Shown: piece by piece, positions 7,447-14,477 of the stretch | Position numbering within the stretch: the first letter of the stretch is position 1 | Layout of the letters: each line of letters starts with the position of its first letter | Origin: an uncultured Hungatella sp. | Lineage (GTDB): Bacteria; Bacillota; Clostridia; Lachnospirales; Lachnospiraceae | Length of the DNA stretch: 16,657 bases | NCBI GenBank assembly: GCA_910586845.1 | Contig: CAJUJV010000038.1 | Location: forward strand, 1-16,657 | Reading direction: 5' to 3' | Program-made: the position numbers and the translations under genes | Notes under the pieces: model-generated | Told to the model about the DNA's origin: nothing | Databases searched by the model: none | What the model saw: only the letters and a program-made list of their open reading frames with translations

Positions 7447-7475
7447 TGGAAAATAACGGATCAAACTGATATAAT
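7447..7475 (+). promoter_or_regulatory. Promoter of the DHH phosphoesterase gene
   Basis: TGGAAA (7447-7452), 17 bp, then a perfect TATAAT (7470-7475) with an extended-10 TG at 7467-7468. The start would lie near 7482, about 40 nt before the ATG at 7523. Confidence 0.6.
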
Positions 7476-7522
7476 CTTTTTTAACAAGAAATTCAGATAA
7501 TCTGTCAGGGAGGTATATTTGA

Positions 7523-9079
7523 ATGAAATTAGAGGACCTGTTAAGTTATGATGATATCGTGATCCAGTGTCATGACAAACCGGACGCCGACACCATTGTC
7601 AGCGGTTTCGTGCTGCTGAAATATTTAGAAAAGAACGGAAAATCTCCCCGGTTGGTTTATACCGGCACCCAGGAGATTACCAGAGGCAGTCTCCATGAGA
7701 TGCTTAACAAGTTTAAGATCCCTCTGGTGTATCTGCCAGAGCCTGACAGGGAGGCGGAGCTTCTGATCACAGTGGACTGCCGGGCCAGCGAGGGCAATGT
7801 GACCATGCTGCCCTGTCGGAATGTGGCTGTCATCGATCACCACTCTCTTAAAGAGAAAGAGGAACTGCCGAAACTTCATGAGATTCGGACGGAGGCAGAC
7901 GGTTACGGTTCCTGCGCCACGGTTTTGTGGGGCATGCTGAAAGAGGCGGGAATCTGCGTAGAGAGGGACAGCCAGCTCCCCACTCTTTTGTATTATGGTC
8001 TGTATATGGACACCCGGGAGCTTCGGACTGCCCAGGCAATGGATAAAAATATGCTGGATGAGCTTAAGTACGACAGGGACATTGTGACAGAACTGCAGGG
8101 CGTCAATCTCTCTATGAAGGAGATCGGGATCATAGGCCGGGCCTATGACGGTCTGCACATTAACCGGAAGTATGGTTTCGCGGTGGCCCAGGTGGAACCC
8201 TGCGACCCGGATATTCTGGGGATTGTGGGAGACGAGCTGATGAAGGTGGCGGGGGTGGATGTGAGCGCCGCCTACTGCATGCTGGAGGGGGATGAGGAAG
8301 CAAAGATTTCTGTGCGCTGCCGCAGGAGAGGAAACAGTGCTGCGGAACTGATCTACTGGCTGGTCCGGAATCTGGGGGATGACGGCGGCGGAACGCCCAC
8401 CAAGGCGGCGGGCCGGGTGCCCAGAAAACTTCTGGAGGAGGCCTGTTCCGGCGACGGATGGGATGACTTAAGCGGGGCTGTGGGGCGATTGATCTACAGA
8501 CTTCTCACGGATTATTTTGAGATTCCGCCTAAGAAGATTGTGTCGGGTCAGTATGATCCTCATAAGGCCGCAAAGTTTTGCCATATGCCGGCGGCTCTTT
8601 ACCGGAAGAAAAAAGTGACTGTAGGCTATGTGAAGGCCACAGATCTGTTCCCTGAGGGTGAGGAGATCGTGATCCGGATGCTGGAGGGGGATACCAGGAA
8701 GATCGTGACTCAGACGCTGTATATTATGATCGGCGTGGACGGGGAGGTTTATCACAGTGAGGAGCACAAACTGAAAGAAAGTTATGATCTGACAGAGGAA
8801 CCCTTCCCTGTGGACCCGGAAAATCCCTGGCAGCCCAGGGTCTATCGCTATGCCGGCAGGGAGGCAAAGCTGCTGGCTCCTTATGCCAGGAAATGTGTGG
8901 CCAAAGATCAGGCTCTGATCTGGGCTTCACAGCTGAACTGCCGGCTGGATGTGCGTACCATGTGGAAGGGAAAGAACCTGGGCGAGCGAGGAGACTGGCT
9001 GGCGAGCCGGGATTCGGACCGTCAGGATATTTACATCATCAAAAAAGGGATCTTTGAAAAGACTTATGAAAAAGTATAA
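7523..9079 (+). CDS. DHH-family phosphoesterase (518 aa)
   Basis: GGGAGG (7508-7513) lies 9 nt before the ATG. The DHH domain (residues about 1-200) shows motif I HDKPDADTIVSG (D21, D23), D85 in VDCRA, the name-giving D105-H106-H107, and D164 in GLYMDT. These are the metal ligands of nanoRNase/cyclic-dinucleotide phosphodiesterase-type enzymes. A DHHA1-like part follows (about 265-320); its usual GGGHxxAAG reads GGGTPTKAAG, so the substrate-binding histidine is missing or shifted. The C-terminal 170 residues form an extra region with a YVKATDLFPEGEEI strand and a final GDWLASRDSDRQDIYIIKKG module, seen in clostridial stand-alone relatives. Substrate is unknown; phosphodiester cleavage of a short nucleotide is expected. 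It has its own promoter and terminator and looks intact, in contrast to its neighbours. Confidence 0.85.
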   Translation: MKLEDLLSYDDIVIQCHDKPDADTIVSGFVLLKYLEKNGKSPRLVYTGTQEITRGSLHEMLNKFKIPLVYLPEPDREAELLITVDCRASEGNVTMLPCRNVAVIDHHSLKEKEELPKLHEIRTEADGYGSCATVLWGMLKEAGICVERDSQLPTLLYYGLYMDTRELRTAQAMDKNMLDELKYDRDIVTELQGVNLSMKEIGIIGRAYDGLHINRKYGFAVAQVEPCDPDILGIVGDELMKVAGVDVSAAYCMLEGDEEAKISVRCRRRGNSAAELIYWLVRNLGDDGGGTPTKAAGRVPRKLLEEACSGDGWDDLSGAVGRLIYRLLTDYFEIPPKKIVSGQYDPHKAAKFCHMPAALYRKKKVTVGYVKATDLFPEGEEIVIRMLEGDTRKIVTQTLYIMIGVDGEVYHSEEHKLKESYDLTEEPFPVDPENPWQPRVYRYAGREAKLLAPYARKCVAKDQALIWASQLNCRLDVRTMWKGKNLGERGDWLASRDSDRQDIYIIKKGIFEKTYEKV

Positions 9080-9330
9080 ACGGGAGGCGGTCTGCGGCGG
9101 TAAAGCGGACCGTCTTTTGGGTGTGATGCCGAAGGGGGCGGGCTTCCGACAGGAATCAGCCCTCTTGTGCTGTCCGGCTCAGATCTTCCCGGAGACCGGC
9201 CATAATATTCTTTTGCCTCTCCGAGCCTGCCCTCATCCCGGCAGAAGTCATTTTTGCGGATCAGAGACATCCGCTCCTGGGCGTATTTTCGATCTGCTTT
9301 TCGGTAGCCCAGGAAATTGACATTGATATA
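9064..9330 (-). pseudogene. Fossil of a TIR/TPR gene
   Basis: On the minus strand 9330 to about 9205 reads YINVNFLGYRKADRKYAQER, MSLIRKNDFCRD, then EGRLGEAKEYYGR. The first part matches residues 176-205 of the intact TIR protein (AYIFLSYRKKDRKYAQELLP, LIHKNDFFRD). The second looks like a TPR helix, so several hundred codons of the middle are gone. The remaining tail to the TAA at 9064 is low in similarity and rich in proline and arginine. There is no start codon or ribosome site. This is a dead relative of the 1316-4378 gene in the same orientation. Confidence 0.7.
9085..9118 (+). terminator. Intrinsic terminator after the DHH gene
   Basis: AGGCGGTCTGC (9085-9095) pairs with GCGGACCGTCT (9105-9115), allowing two G-T wobbles, around a 9-nt loop, and ends in TTTT (9115-9118). 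It begins 6 nt after the DHH stop codon. Confidence 0.6.
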
Positions 9331-9345
9331 TAATTATAATATAAT
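9317..9345 (+). promoter_or_regulatory. Perfect consensus sigma-A promoter for the Imm1-type gene
   Basis: TTGACA (9317-9322), exactly 17 bp, TATAAT (9340-9345); a second overlapping TATAAT lies at 9335-9340. Both hexamers are full consensus. The start would be near 9352, which rules out a TTG start at 9354 and favours ATG 9399 with AGGAAG at 9384-9389. The -35 box lies inside the dead TIR reading frame. Confidence 0.75.
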
Positions 9346-9398
9346 TCTGTTAATTGTTAATCATGACTTTGCAACGGCCGGATAGGAAGAAGTATAAG

Positions 9399-9806
9399 AT
9401 GACACCATATGGGAAGATTTTGAGTGTGAGCACAACAGATGGCAATATAATATGCCGAAGTAAAGCTGAAATAGCCGAAATTATAAAACAGGGCGCCGCT
9501 TTACCACAGGGTGACGAGATATGGGTGAGCAGTAATGAGAAACCGTATCCGTGTCTTTCCATTCTTGTAAACGGTAAATGTGCCTGTGTTCACTATTTTA
9601 AAAATGATGAAGGAGAAGTATGGCAGTCTTGCGGGGATTTTAACAAAGAAGTAACATTCTTCGCAGGTGAAGGAGACAAAGAGTGGACGGCTCCTGAATA
9701 TGTCATAGTACCCTTGGAAAAAGCCATTAGCTGCATGGAAGAATTTTGTGATACTTTAGAGCGCCCAAATTGTATTCAGTGGGAGGCATTGTGGGAGGAA
9801 GGCTGA
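9399..9806 (+). CDS. Imm1-family immunity protein (orphan)
   Basis: The product has 135 residues from ATG 9399, chosen because AGGAAG is suitably spaced and the promoter start leaves a leader of about 46 nt; an ATG at 9363 has no ribosome site. The pattern PYPCLSILVNGKCACVHYF (hydrophobic strand pair), WQSCGDFNKEVTFFAGEGD and the tail VPLEKAISCMEEFCDTLERP followed by xxIQWEALW fits Imm1 (PF14430), immunity proteins against polymorphic contact-dependent toxins, often deaminases or nucleases. No toxin gene is adjacent, so it is an orphan that may protect against neighbours' toxins. It is 18 bp from the ykgJ-like gene and may be cotranscribed with it. Confidence 0.72.
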   Translation: MTPYGKILSVSTTDGNIICRSKAEIAEIIKQGAALPQGDEIWVSSNEKPYPCLSILVNGKCACVHYFKNDEGEVWQSCGDFNKEVTFFAGEGDKEWTAPEYVIVPLEKAISCMEEFCDTLERPNCIQWEALWEEG

Positions 9807-9824
9807 TTAAAAGGTGAGGTACCT

Positions 9825-10526
9825 ATGAACAGATACATTGATTTAAAAGAAGTTTCCGACGGAAAATTATATACATCCAATGACCTTGTCAAAGCCGGCT
9901 GCGGGGACTGCGCCGGCTGTTCCTCCTGCTGCGAGACCATGGCGGACACCATTATCCTGGATCCCATGGATCTCTTCTGGCTCACCCGTTGCTTAGACGC
10001 CACGGCCGCCGACCTTCTCTCCCGCTCCGGCGTGATGGAGCTGGGGGTGGTGGACGGCGTTATCCTTCCTCACATCAGGATGGACGATGACACCGGGCGA
10101 TGTCCCTTTCTCACAGAGGCCGGGCGCTGCTCCATCCATGACTCCCGTCCCGGGTTCTGCCGTCTCTTTCCCCTGGGCCGTTACTATGAGAATCACTCCT
10201 TCCGCTATTTTCTCCAGGTCAACGAGTGCCGCCGGGTCAACCGGACCAAGGTGAAGGTGCGCAAATGGATCGGCGTGGCGGATTTTGAACGCTATGAAAC
10301 TTTTATCGCCGACTGGCACTATTTTCTGAAGGATCTGGAAGAACCTCTGGCCGGGAACGGCATCCAGTGGGCTAAGCAGGTGAACACCCTGATTCTCAAT
10401 GAATTTTTCTTCCGGGCCTACGACGCCAGGGATGATTTTTACAGTCAGTTTTATGAGAGGCTGGAAGCGGTAAGAGAGACAGTGTCCGCTTATGGAAAGG
10501 AATATGGTACGGAACAGAAAATGTAA
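9825..10526 (+). CDS. YkgJ-family cysteine-cluster protein
   Basis: AAGGTGAGG (9811-9819) precedes the ATG. The N-terminal cluster CGDCAGCSSCCETMADTI (residues about 26-43) and the second set CPFLTEAGRCSIHDSRPGFC followed by RLFPLGRYYE define the YkgJ-type zinc- or iron-sulphur-binding fold (PF03692). Metal binding is expected; the biological role is not known, and family members often sit near flagellar or housekeeping genes. The C-terminal half is helical and lacks extra motifs. Total length 233 residues is normal for Lachnospiraceae members. It is followed after 20 bp by a small gene on the same strand. Confidence 0.88.
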   Translation: MNRYIDLKEVSDGKLYTSNDLVKAGCGDCAGCSSCCETMADTIILDPMDLFWLTRCLDATAADLLSRSGVMELGVVDGVILPHIRMDDDTGRCPFLTEAGRCSIHDSRPGFCRLFPLGRYYENHSFRYFLQVNECRRVNRTKVKVRKWIGVADFERYETFIADWHYFLKDLEEPLAGNGIQWAKQVNTLILNEFFFRAYDARDDFYSQFYERLEAVRETVSAYGKEYGTEQKM

Positions 10527-10546
10527 ATGAATGAGGAGGCTCTCAT

Positions 10547-10714
10547 ATGAAATATGCCCGGAAGATGAGTAAAACCGGTCAGGAAGGATATCAGACGCTG
10601 GGCTGGATTTTAAATGAATCGGAGCAGGGACTGTATCTGGCGGTTGCCGATGAAAAGACGCATGCCCGCCGCAGTCTCATGGATTTATATAAAAACGGGG
10701 GGGACCATTCATAA
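10547..10714 (+). CDS. Unknown small protein (55 aa)
   Basis: AGGAGG lies 7 nt before ATG 10547. The product contains GQEGYQTLGWILNESEQGLY, LAVADEKTHARRSLMDLYKN and ends GGDHS. It is probably a small soluble alpha/beta protein; I do not recognise it. The strong ribosome site, 20-bp spacing from the ykgJ-like gene and balanced codons argue for a real gene. The last codons run through seven consecutive Gs (10697-10703), which form a hairpin with downstream Cs and could be a slippage hotspot that changes the C terminus. Confidence 0.6.
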   Translation: MKYARKMSKTGQEGYQTLGWILNESEQGLYLAVADEKTHARRSLMDLYKNGGDHS

Positions 10715-10721
10715 TCCCCCC
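10698..10721 (+). repeat. G-run hairpin at the end of the 55-aa gene
   Basis: GGGGGGA (10698-10704) pairs with TCCCCCC (10715-10721) around a 10-nt loop containing the TAA stop. No T-run follows, so it is more likely a transcript-stability or attenuation structure than a full terminator. Confidence 0.45.
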
Positions 10722-10767
10722 ATTCCCCACATAGATATAGAAACAATCAAACACAAAGAGGTTTCCC

Positions 10768-11205
10768 ATGAACAGGACTACATGCAGCTCATCTCTGCGT
10801 TTCTCACGGTTTCTGCTGGCAGGTGTTCTGCTGGCGCTTCTTTTTACGGCAGGCTGCAAGGTCAGCAAAGACGACGGGCAGAAGGTGCGGGATCTGGAGT
10901 TTACGGTGGCAGCCGATTCAGAGGTGCCGGCGGAGTTAAAGCAGATCATCACGGAGAAGACCGCCCAGCCCTTTAAACTGACCTTCAGCGATGAACAGAA
11001 TCTGTACATAGTGGTGGGATACGGCTCCCAGTCTACAGGAGGATACAGCATCGCTGTGAACGCACTGTATCTGACCAGCAATTCCATCGTCATCGACACG
11101 GAACTTCTGGGGCCGGCCAAGGGAGAGAATCCGGCACCGGAGACCTCCTATCCCTATGTGGTGGTGAAGACGGAGAATCTGGAAAATCCCGTTATTTTCC
11201 AATAG
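10768..11205 (+). CDS. Lipoprotein with PrcB C-terminal domain
   Basis: AGAGG precedes ATG 10768. Residues 1-29 are a lipoprotein signal peptide with arginines before FLLAGVLLALLFTAG and the lipobox cysteine C30. After a short linker, residues about 85-145 match the PrcB C-terminal domain (PF14343): YIVVGYGSQSTGGYSIAVNA and TSYPYVVVKTENLENPVIF. The protein should be anchored to the outer face of the membrane. PrcB-type domains were first noted in a protease complex subunit of Treponema; in Firmicutes the role is unknown. It is 43 bp upstream of the TtcA-like gene on the same strand, probably the same transcript. Confidence 0.85.
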   Translation: MNRTTCSSSLRFSRFLLAGVLLALLFTAGCKVSKDDGQKVRDLEFTVAADSEVPAELKQIITEKTAQPFKLTFSDEQNLYIVVGYGSQSTGGYSIAVNALYLTSNSIVIDTELLGPAKGENPAPETSYPYVVVKTENLENPVIFQ

Positions 11206-11248
11206 AGGACGGCGGGCGGCCAAAGAGAAAGAAGGAGGTTCCTATCCG

Positions 11249-12109
11249 ATGAACCGCAGCGATAACGTTGATACAAGAACAAGAGACATCGAGCGCAGCA
11301 TCATCAAGCAGTACCGCAAGACCATCTGGCGCCCTTTTGTCAGCGCCTTAAATGAATACGACATGATCCGGCCGGGAGACCATATCGCCGTCTGCATCTC
11401 CGGGGGCAAGGATTCCTTTGTGCTGGCCAAGTGCATGCAGGAGATCCTGCGCCACGGCAAGATGAAGTTCGATCTGGAATTTCTGGTCATGGACCCTGGC
11501 TATCACCCGGATAACCGGCGGCTGATCGAGGACAATGCCGGGCTCATGGGCATCCCTGTCCGGATCTTTGATTCGGATATCTTTGACGTGGTGGTGGATG
11601 TGAAGGAGTCTCCCTGCTACCTCTGCGCCCGCATGCGCCGGGGCTGGCTCTATGCCAGGGCCAGAGAACTGGGGTGCAATAAGATCGCCCTGGGCCATCA
11701 TTTCGACGACGTGATCGAGACCATCCTTATGAGTATGCTCTACGGAGCCCAGATCAACACCATGATGCCCAAACTCCACAGCACCAATTTTCCGGGGATG
11801 GAGCTGATCCGCCCCCTGTATCTGGTGAGGGAGTCCGCTATCCTGGACTGGAAAGAGTTTAACCGCCTCCGTTTCCTGCAGTGCGCCTGCCGTTTTACGG
11901 AACAGATCGCGAGGGAAAAGGCCCTGGAGGAACCGGTGCATTCTTCCAAGCGCCAGGAAATCAAGGAGCTGATCCGGAACCTGGAAAATGTCAGCCCGGG
12001 AGTGGCCATGAACATTTTCCGCAGTGTGGAAAATGTCAATCTGGATGCCTGTATCGGGTATGTGAAAGGCGGACAGCGCCGCCATTTTCTGGAGACCTAT
12101 TCAGACTGA
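11249..12109 (+). CDS. ttcA: TtcA-family tRNA 2-thiocytidine biosynthesis protein
   Basis: GGAGG lies 10 nt before ATG 11249. It shows the PP-loop ATP-pyrophosphatase motif SGGKDS (residues 51-56), LGHHFDDVIETI (148-159), the CxxC pair C123/C126 (CYLCARMRRG) and a further cysteine pair C212/C214 (QCACRF), the expected ligands of the Fe-S cluster in TtcA. TtcA adenylates C32 of some tRNAs and inserts sulphur, acting in the cytoplasm. The length of 286 residues is standard. Many Firmicutes carry TtcA-like paralogues whose substrate is not proven, so the symbol marks family rather than tested function. The 3' end overlaps the convergent ATPase gene by 13 bp. Confidence 0.85.
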   Translation: MNRSDNVDTRTRDIERSIIKQYRKTIWRPFVSALNEYDMIRPGDHIAVCISGGKDSFVLAKCMQEILRHGKMKFDLEFLVMDPGYHPDNRRLIEDNAGLMGIPVRIFDSDIFDVVVDVKESPCYLCARMRRGWLYARARELGCNKIALGHHFDDVIETILMSMLYGAQINTMMPKLHSTNFPGMELIRPLYLVRESAILDWKEFNRLRFLQCACRFTEQIAREKALEEPVHSSKRQEIKELIRNLENVSPGVAMNIFRSVENVNLDACIGYVKGGQRRHFLETYSD

Positions 12110-13332
12110 TCCCGGGCCTGTTCTTCCCGGACCATGGGGATGGCCCCGTACTTTCCCAGAAGGTAATCCTTGGAGAAGCTGGCGTCGGACCGGACCTTGA
12201 TGTCCGCCAGAGTGTAAAGCCGGGATTGCCGGACCTGATTGATATCGACAAAAGCCACCTCATCCCGGCGGAACTGCCGGTTGTTCAGGATAGAGACGTC
12301 GTAGGTGGTAAAGACCAGCTGGGCGTTTTCGTTGGTCTCCTGCTGAAAAAGATCTACCATATATTTGATGACGGCAGGGTGGAAGTCATTGGAGATATTG
12401 TCGATGACCAGAGTGCCGCCCCGCTTTAACAGGAGAAAGATCTCTTCAAAAAGGGACAGAAGCTTCAGGGTTCCGTTGGAGAAGTCGTTCATGCAGGCAT
12501 AATGAACCATGGATTCTCCTGTGCGTGGGGACCGGATCCTGTATCCGATCTTGGGAATTCCGTGTTCATAGATCACATCTTCCACCGGCATCCCCAGGAT
12601 CCTCATATGTTTCAGGGCATAATTCAGAGCTTCTGATTTTTCCAGAAGGCGGTATACCGCCTTTTCTTCCCGGGAATTCTCCCACAGCTTCAGGTGTTCG
12701 ATAAATTCAAAATAGTAAGAGATCCCATGAGAAAAATAGTATTCAAAGGGCCTGATCACTTCCAGGATAGACGGACTGTCCATACAGGACAGGATGGTGC
12801 AGAAGAGACAGTTGCTGCGGATGCCCAGGTTCATCTTCTCAGGAGCGAATTTTTCATAGAGCCGTCCCGGATGGATCTGATCACCGGTGCGGGTGAAGAC
12901 AATATGGTTGTCGAGAGCCAGAGATTCCGTCAATACAGTGCCCTGGAACAGGGAGAAACCGTATTCATAGGTATGGCCCTGACTTATAAAGGACAGTTCC
13001 ATATCGATAGGTTCCTCATCCGGTTCCGGACACCAGAAGGGAACGATGCGGCCTGCATCCACATGGTGCAGGGCAGACAGAAGCGGATTTTTACCGATGG
13101 ACCGGATCGTAAAAAGCTGCTGATAGATGTACACATGAAAACTGGCCAGAGCCAGGAGAAGATTGGTTTTCCCGCTGGCATTGGAGCCGTAGACGGCCAG
13201 GGTTTTAATAAGCCGCCGGTTTTTGGAGCGGATCAGATGAGAGGGATGTTCTTTGTATCCTACTGCACGCATATCCATAAAGGTTTCGTCTGCGAAAGAA
13301 CGGAAATTTTTAAAACGGAATGAGATGATCAT
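12097..13332 (-). CDS. AAA_15/COG1106-type ATPase with altered catalytic residues
   Basis: ATG 13332 follows AGGAGG by 11 nt. This is an SMC/ABC-like ATPase: Walker A GSNASGKT (49-56), a signature-like SNGTLKLL (285-292), Walker B GGTLVIDNIS (305-314) and a D-loop-like HP at 318-319. The C terminus carries the family ending DASFSKDYLLGKYGAIP (383-399). In relatives Walker B reads IDELD and the H-loop FTTHD; here these are IDNIS (N312 in place of the catalytic Glu) and FTTYD (Y344 in place of His). ATP binding looks possible but hydrolysis would be impaired. Relatives occur in abortive-infection and Old-type nuclease systems, often with a partner toxin; none is adjacent. It lies downstream of a recombinase gene and has its own promoter. 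Confidence 0.85.
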   Translation of the reverse strand: MIISFRFKNFRSFADETFMDMRAVGYKEHPSHLIRSKNRRLIKTLAVYGSNASGKTNLLLALASFHVYIYQQLFTIRSIGKNPLLSALHHVDAGRIVPFWCPEPDEEPIDMELSFISQGHTYEYGFSLFQGTVLTESLALDNHIVFTRTGDQIHPGRLYEKFAPEKMNLGIRSNCLFCTILSCMDSPSILEVIRPFEYYFSHGISYYFEFIEHLKLWENSREEKAVYRLLEKSEALNYALKHMRILGMPVEDVIYEHGIPKIGYRIRSPRTGESMVHYACMNDFSNGTLKLLSLFEEIFLLLKRGGTLVIDNISNDFHPAVIKYMVDLFQQETNENAQLVFTTYDVSILNNRQFRRDEVAFVDINQVRQSRLYTLADIKVRSDASFSKDYLLGKYGAIPMVREEQARDQSE

Positions 13333-13400
13333 GGCGGGACAATCCTCCTGGGAGCCTTAAGTGCACCGAAGGTTTTCGGCGCAGGTATGATTTCCAGAAA

Positions 13401-13409
13401 ATTATACCA
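13401..13409 (-). promoter_or_regulatory. Extended -10 promoter of the ATPase gene
   Basis: On the minus strand TGGTATAAT (13409-13401) is a perfect -10 with TG extension. The -35 region is weak (TGGTAA at 18 bp). It starts about 16 bp after the recombinase stop codon. A short stem in the leader, GC-CCGAA with TTCGG-GC (13363-13382), precedes the AGGAGG. Confidence 0.55.
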
Positions 13410-13424
13410 TAAAATACCGCCTGT

Positions 13425-14270
13425 TTACCACGTAATAATTTCATCCAGCAGTTTTTGCTGTTCTTTGGAGGAGCGGGTCAGATAGATCCGCGTGGTCTCG
13501 ATGCTCTCATGGCCCATAAGATCAGCCAGGAGAGAGATGTCGTTGAAGTGCAGAAGAAAGTTTTTGGCAAACCGGTGGCGGAAGGAGTGAGGATACACGG
13601 TGTCAGGATCGATGCCGTATTTCCTGGCATAATATTTCAGCTGCTGGTGGATTCCCCGGGCAGAGATCCGATTGCCGTTTTTATTGAGAAACAAAAATCC
13701 GCTGGTTTTTCCCATACTGCGGCACCATTCCACAGCCTCCAGACAGAGATTGTCCGGAAAATAGATCCGCCGCAGCTTGCCACCTTTGGAATACAGGTCC
13801 AGATAGCCGAAACGGAGATGCTCCACCTTGATCTGGACCAGTTCGCTGACTCTGGCCCCGGTGGAGGCCAGAAAACGGACCACAAAATACCAGAAATAAT
13901 TCTCTTCCTCTTTCAGCCGGTTTTTCAGAAGCTCATAGTCTTCATTGGAGATAATGGAATCAAGAAAGGATTTCTGCTGGACCCTGACGGCATTGAGATG
14001 ATATCCGTCAAAAAGAAGTCCATAGTCCTCTGAAGATTCAGAGACAAACCTGACAAAGTGATTGATGGCGTAGATGCGCTGATTGACGGTGGCAGGACTG
14101 TAGTGTTTTACCAGCCAGGAACGGTAAAGACCTGCATTTTCCGGGGTCAGTTCTGAAAAAAGTCTGAAAAACAGACGCACGCTGACAGAGTAGGAGGCAA
14201 TTGTATTTTTGGAGAGATCCTTCTTTATTAAATAATCCTGAAATCTGTCCAGCCATTCGCTGTTTTCCAT
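13425..14270 (-). CDS. Tyrosine recombinase (XerC/D-like), copy 1
   Basis: A SAM-like core-binding domain (residues about 5-85) precedes the catalytic domain. The conserved set is present: R143 (STGARVSEL), K168 (SKGGKLRR), H231 and R234 (HSFRH), H257 (LMGHESIETT) and nucleophile Y266 (TRIYL); numbers count from the GTG at 14279. ATG 14270 is preferred because AGAAGG lies 12 nt upstream, while the GTG has the motif too close. The enzyme should cut and rejoin DNA at short crossover sites. It is a clear paralogue of the 15806-16648 gene: both share VRVQQKSFL, YGID/LDP and YPHSFRH with one-residue differences. It is divergent from the cell-wall protein gene, suggesting local rearrangement or phase variation rather than chromosome dimer resolution. 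Confidence 0.9.
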   Translation of the reverse strand: MENSEWLDRFQDYLIKKDLSKNTIASYSVSVRLFFRLFSELTPENAGLYRSWLVKHYSPATVNQRIYAINHFVRFVSESSEDYGLLFDGYHLNAVRVQQKSFLDSIISNEDYELLKNRLKEEENYFWYFVVRFLASTGARVSELVQIKVEHLRFGYLDLYSKGGKLRRIYFPDNLCLEAVEWCRSMGKTSGFLFLNKNGNRISARGIHQQLKYYARKYGIDPDTVYPHSFRHRFAKNFLLHFNDISLLADLMGHESIETTRIYLTRSSKEQQKLLDEIITW

Positions 14271-14359
14271 GACCGCCACCAGCCTTCTGTCCTACGGGTA
14301 CCCTTCTGCCTGCGGGCCGGTAAGAAAAAGCCCTGACGGGTGAATTTTCCAGTAGTAAC

Positions 14360-14388
14360 AGTATATCGGTTCAAAATTTAAAAATCAA
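14360..14388 (-). promoter_or_regulatory. Promoter of recombinase copy 1
   Basis: On the minus strand TTGATT (14388-14383), 17 bp, TATACT (14365-14360). Leader of about 80 nt to the ATG at 14270. Confidence 0.6.
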
Positions 14389-14391
14389 GAA

Positions 14392-14421
14392 AAAATCGAA
14401 AAAACAGCCGATAAAATCGAA
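14392..14421. repeat. Direct repeat AAAATCGAA, 21 bp apart
   Basis: AAAATCGAA occurs at 14392-14400 and 14413-14421, two helical turns apart. The second copy overlaps the hyphenated palindrome CGAT-AAA-ATCG (14409-14419). The pair lies between the divergent promoters of recombinase copy 1 and the surface protein gene, so a regulator or recombinase could bind here. Confidence 0.45.
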
Positions 14422-14471
14422 TAAATAACATAAAATTCACATTTGGTTACGATAATTTCAAATATTGGAAG

Positions 14472-14477
14472 TATAAT
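14472..14477 (+). promoter_or_regulatory. Candidate -10 of the surface protein gene
   Basis: A perfect TATAAT at 14472-14477 has only weak upstream boxes (TTACGA at 19 bp). The start would be near 14484, giving a 64-nt leader. That leader can form a GGGACTC/GAGCCC(T) stem with one mismatch (14498-14518) just before the AAGGAG. Confidence 0.45.

Noticed and set aside
9354..9398. Longer N terminus for the Imm1-type protein from TTG 9354 or ATG 9363
   Set aside because: The consensus promoter predicts transcription starting about 9352 and no ribosome site precedes either codon.
11348..12085. Long antisense open frame opposite the ttcA-like gene
   Set aside because: It is a shadow of a GC-rich coding strand; the plus strand has PP-loop and CxxC motifs and a ribosome site.
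12111..12129. CCGGG/CCCGG hairpin after the ttcA-like stop as a terminator
   Set aside because: The stem is 5 bp, has no T-run, and lies within the coding end of the convergent ATPase gene.
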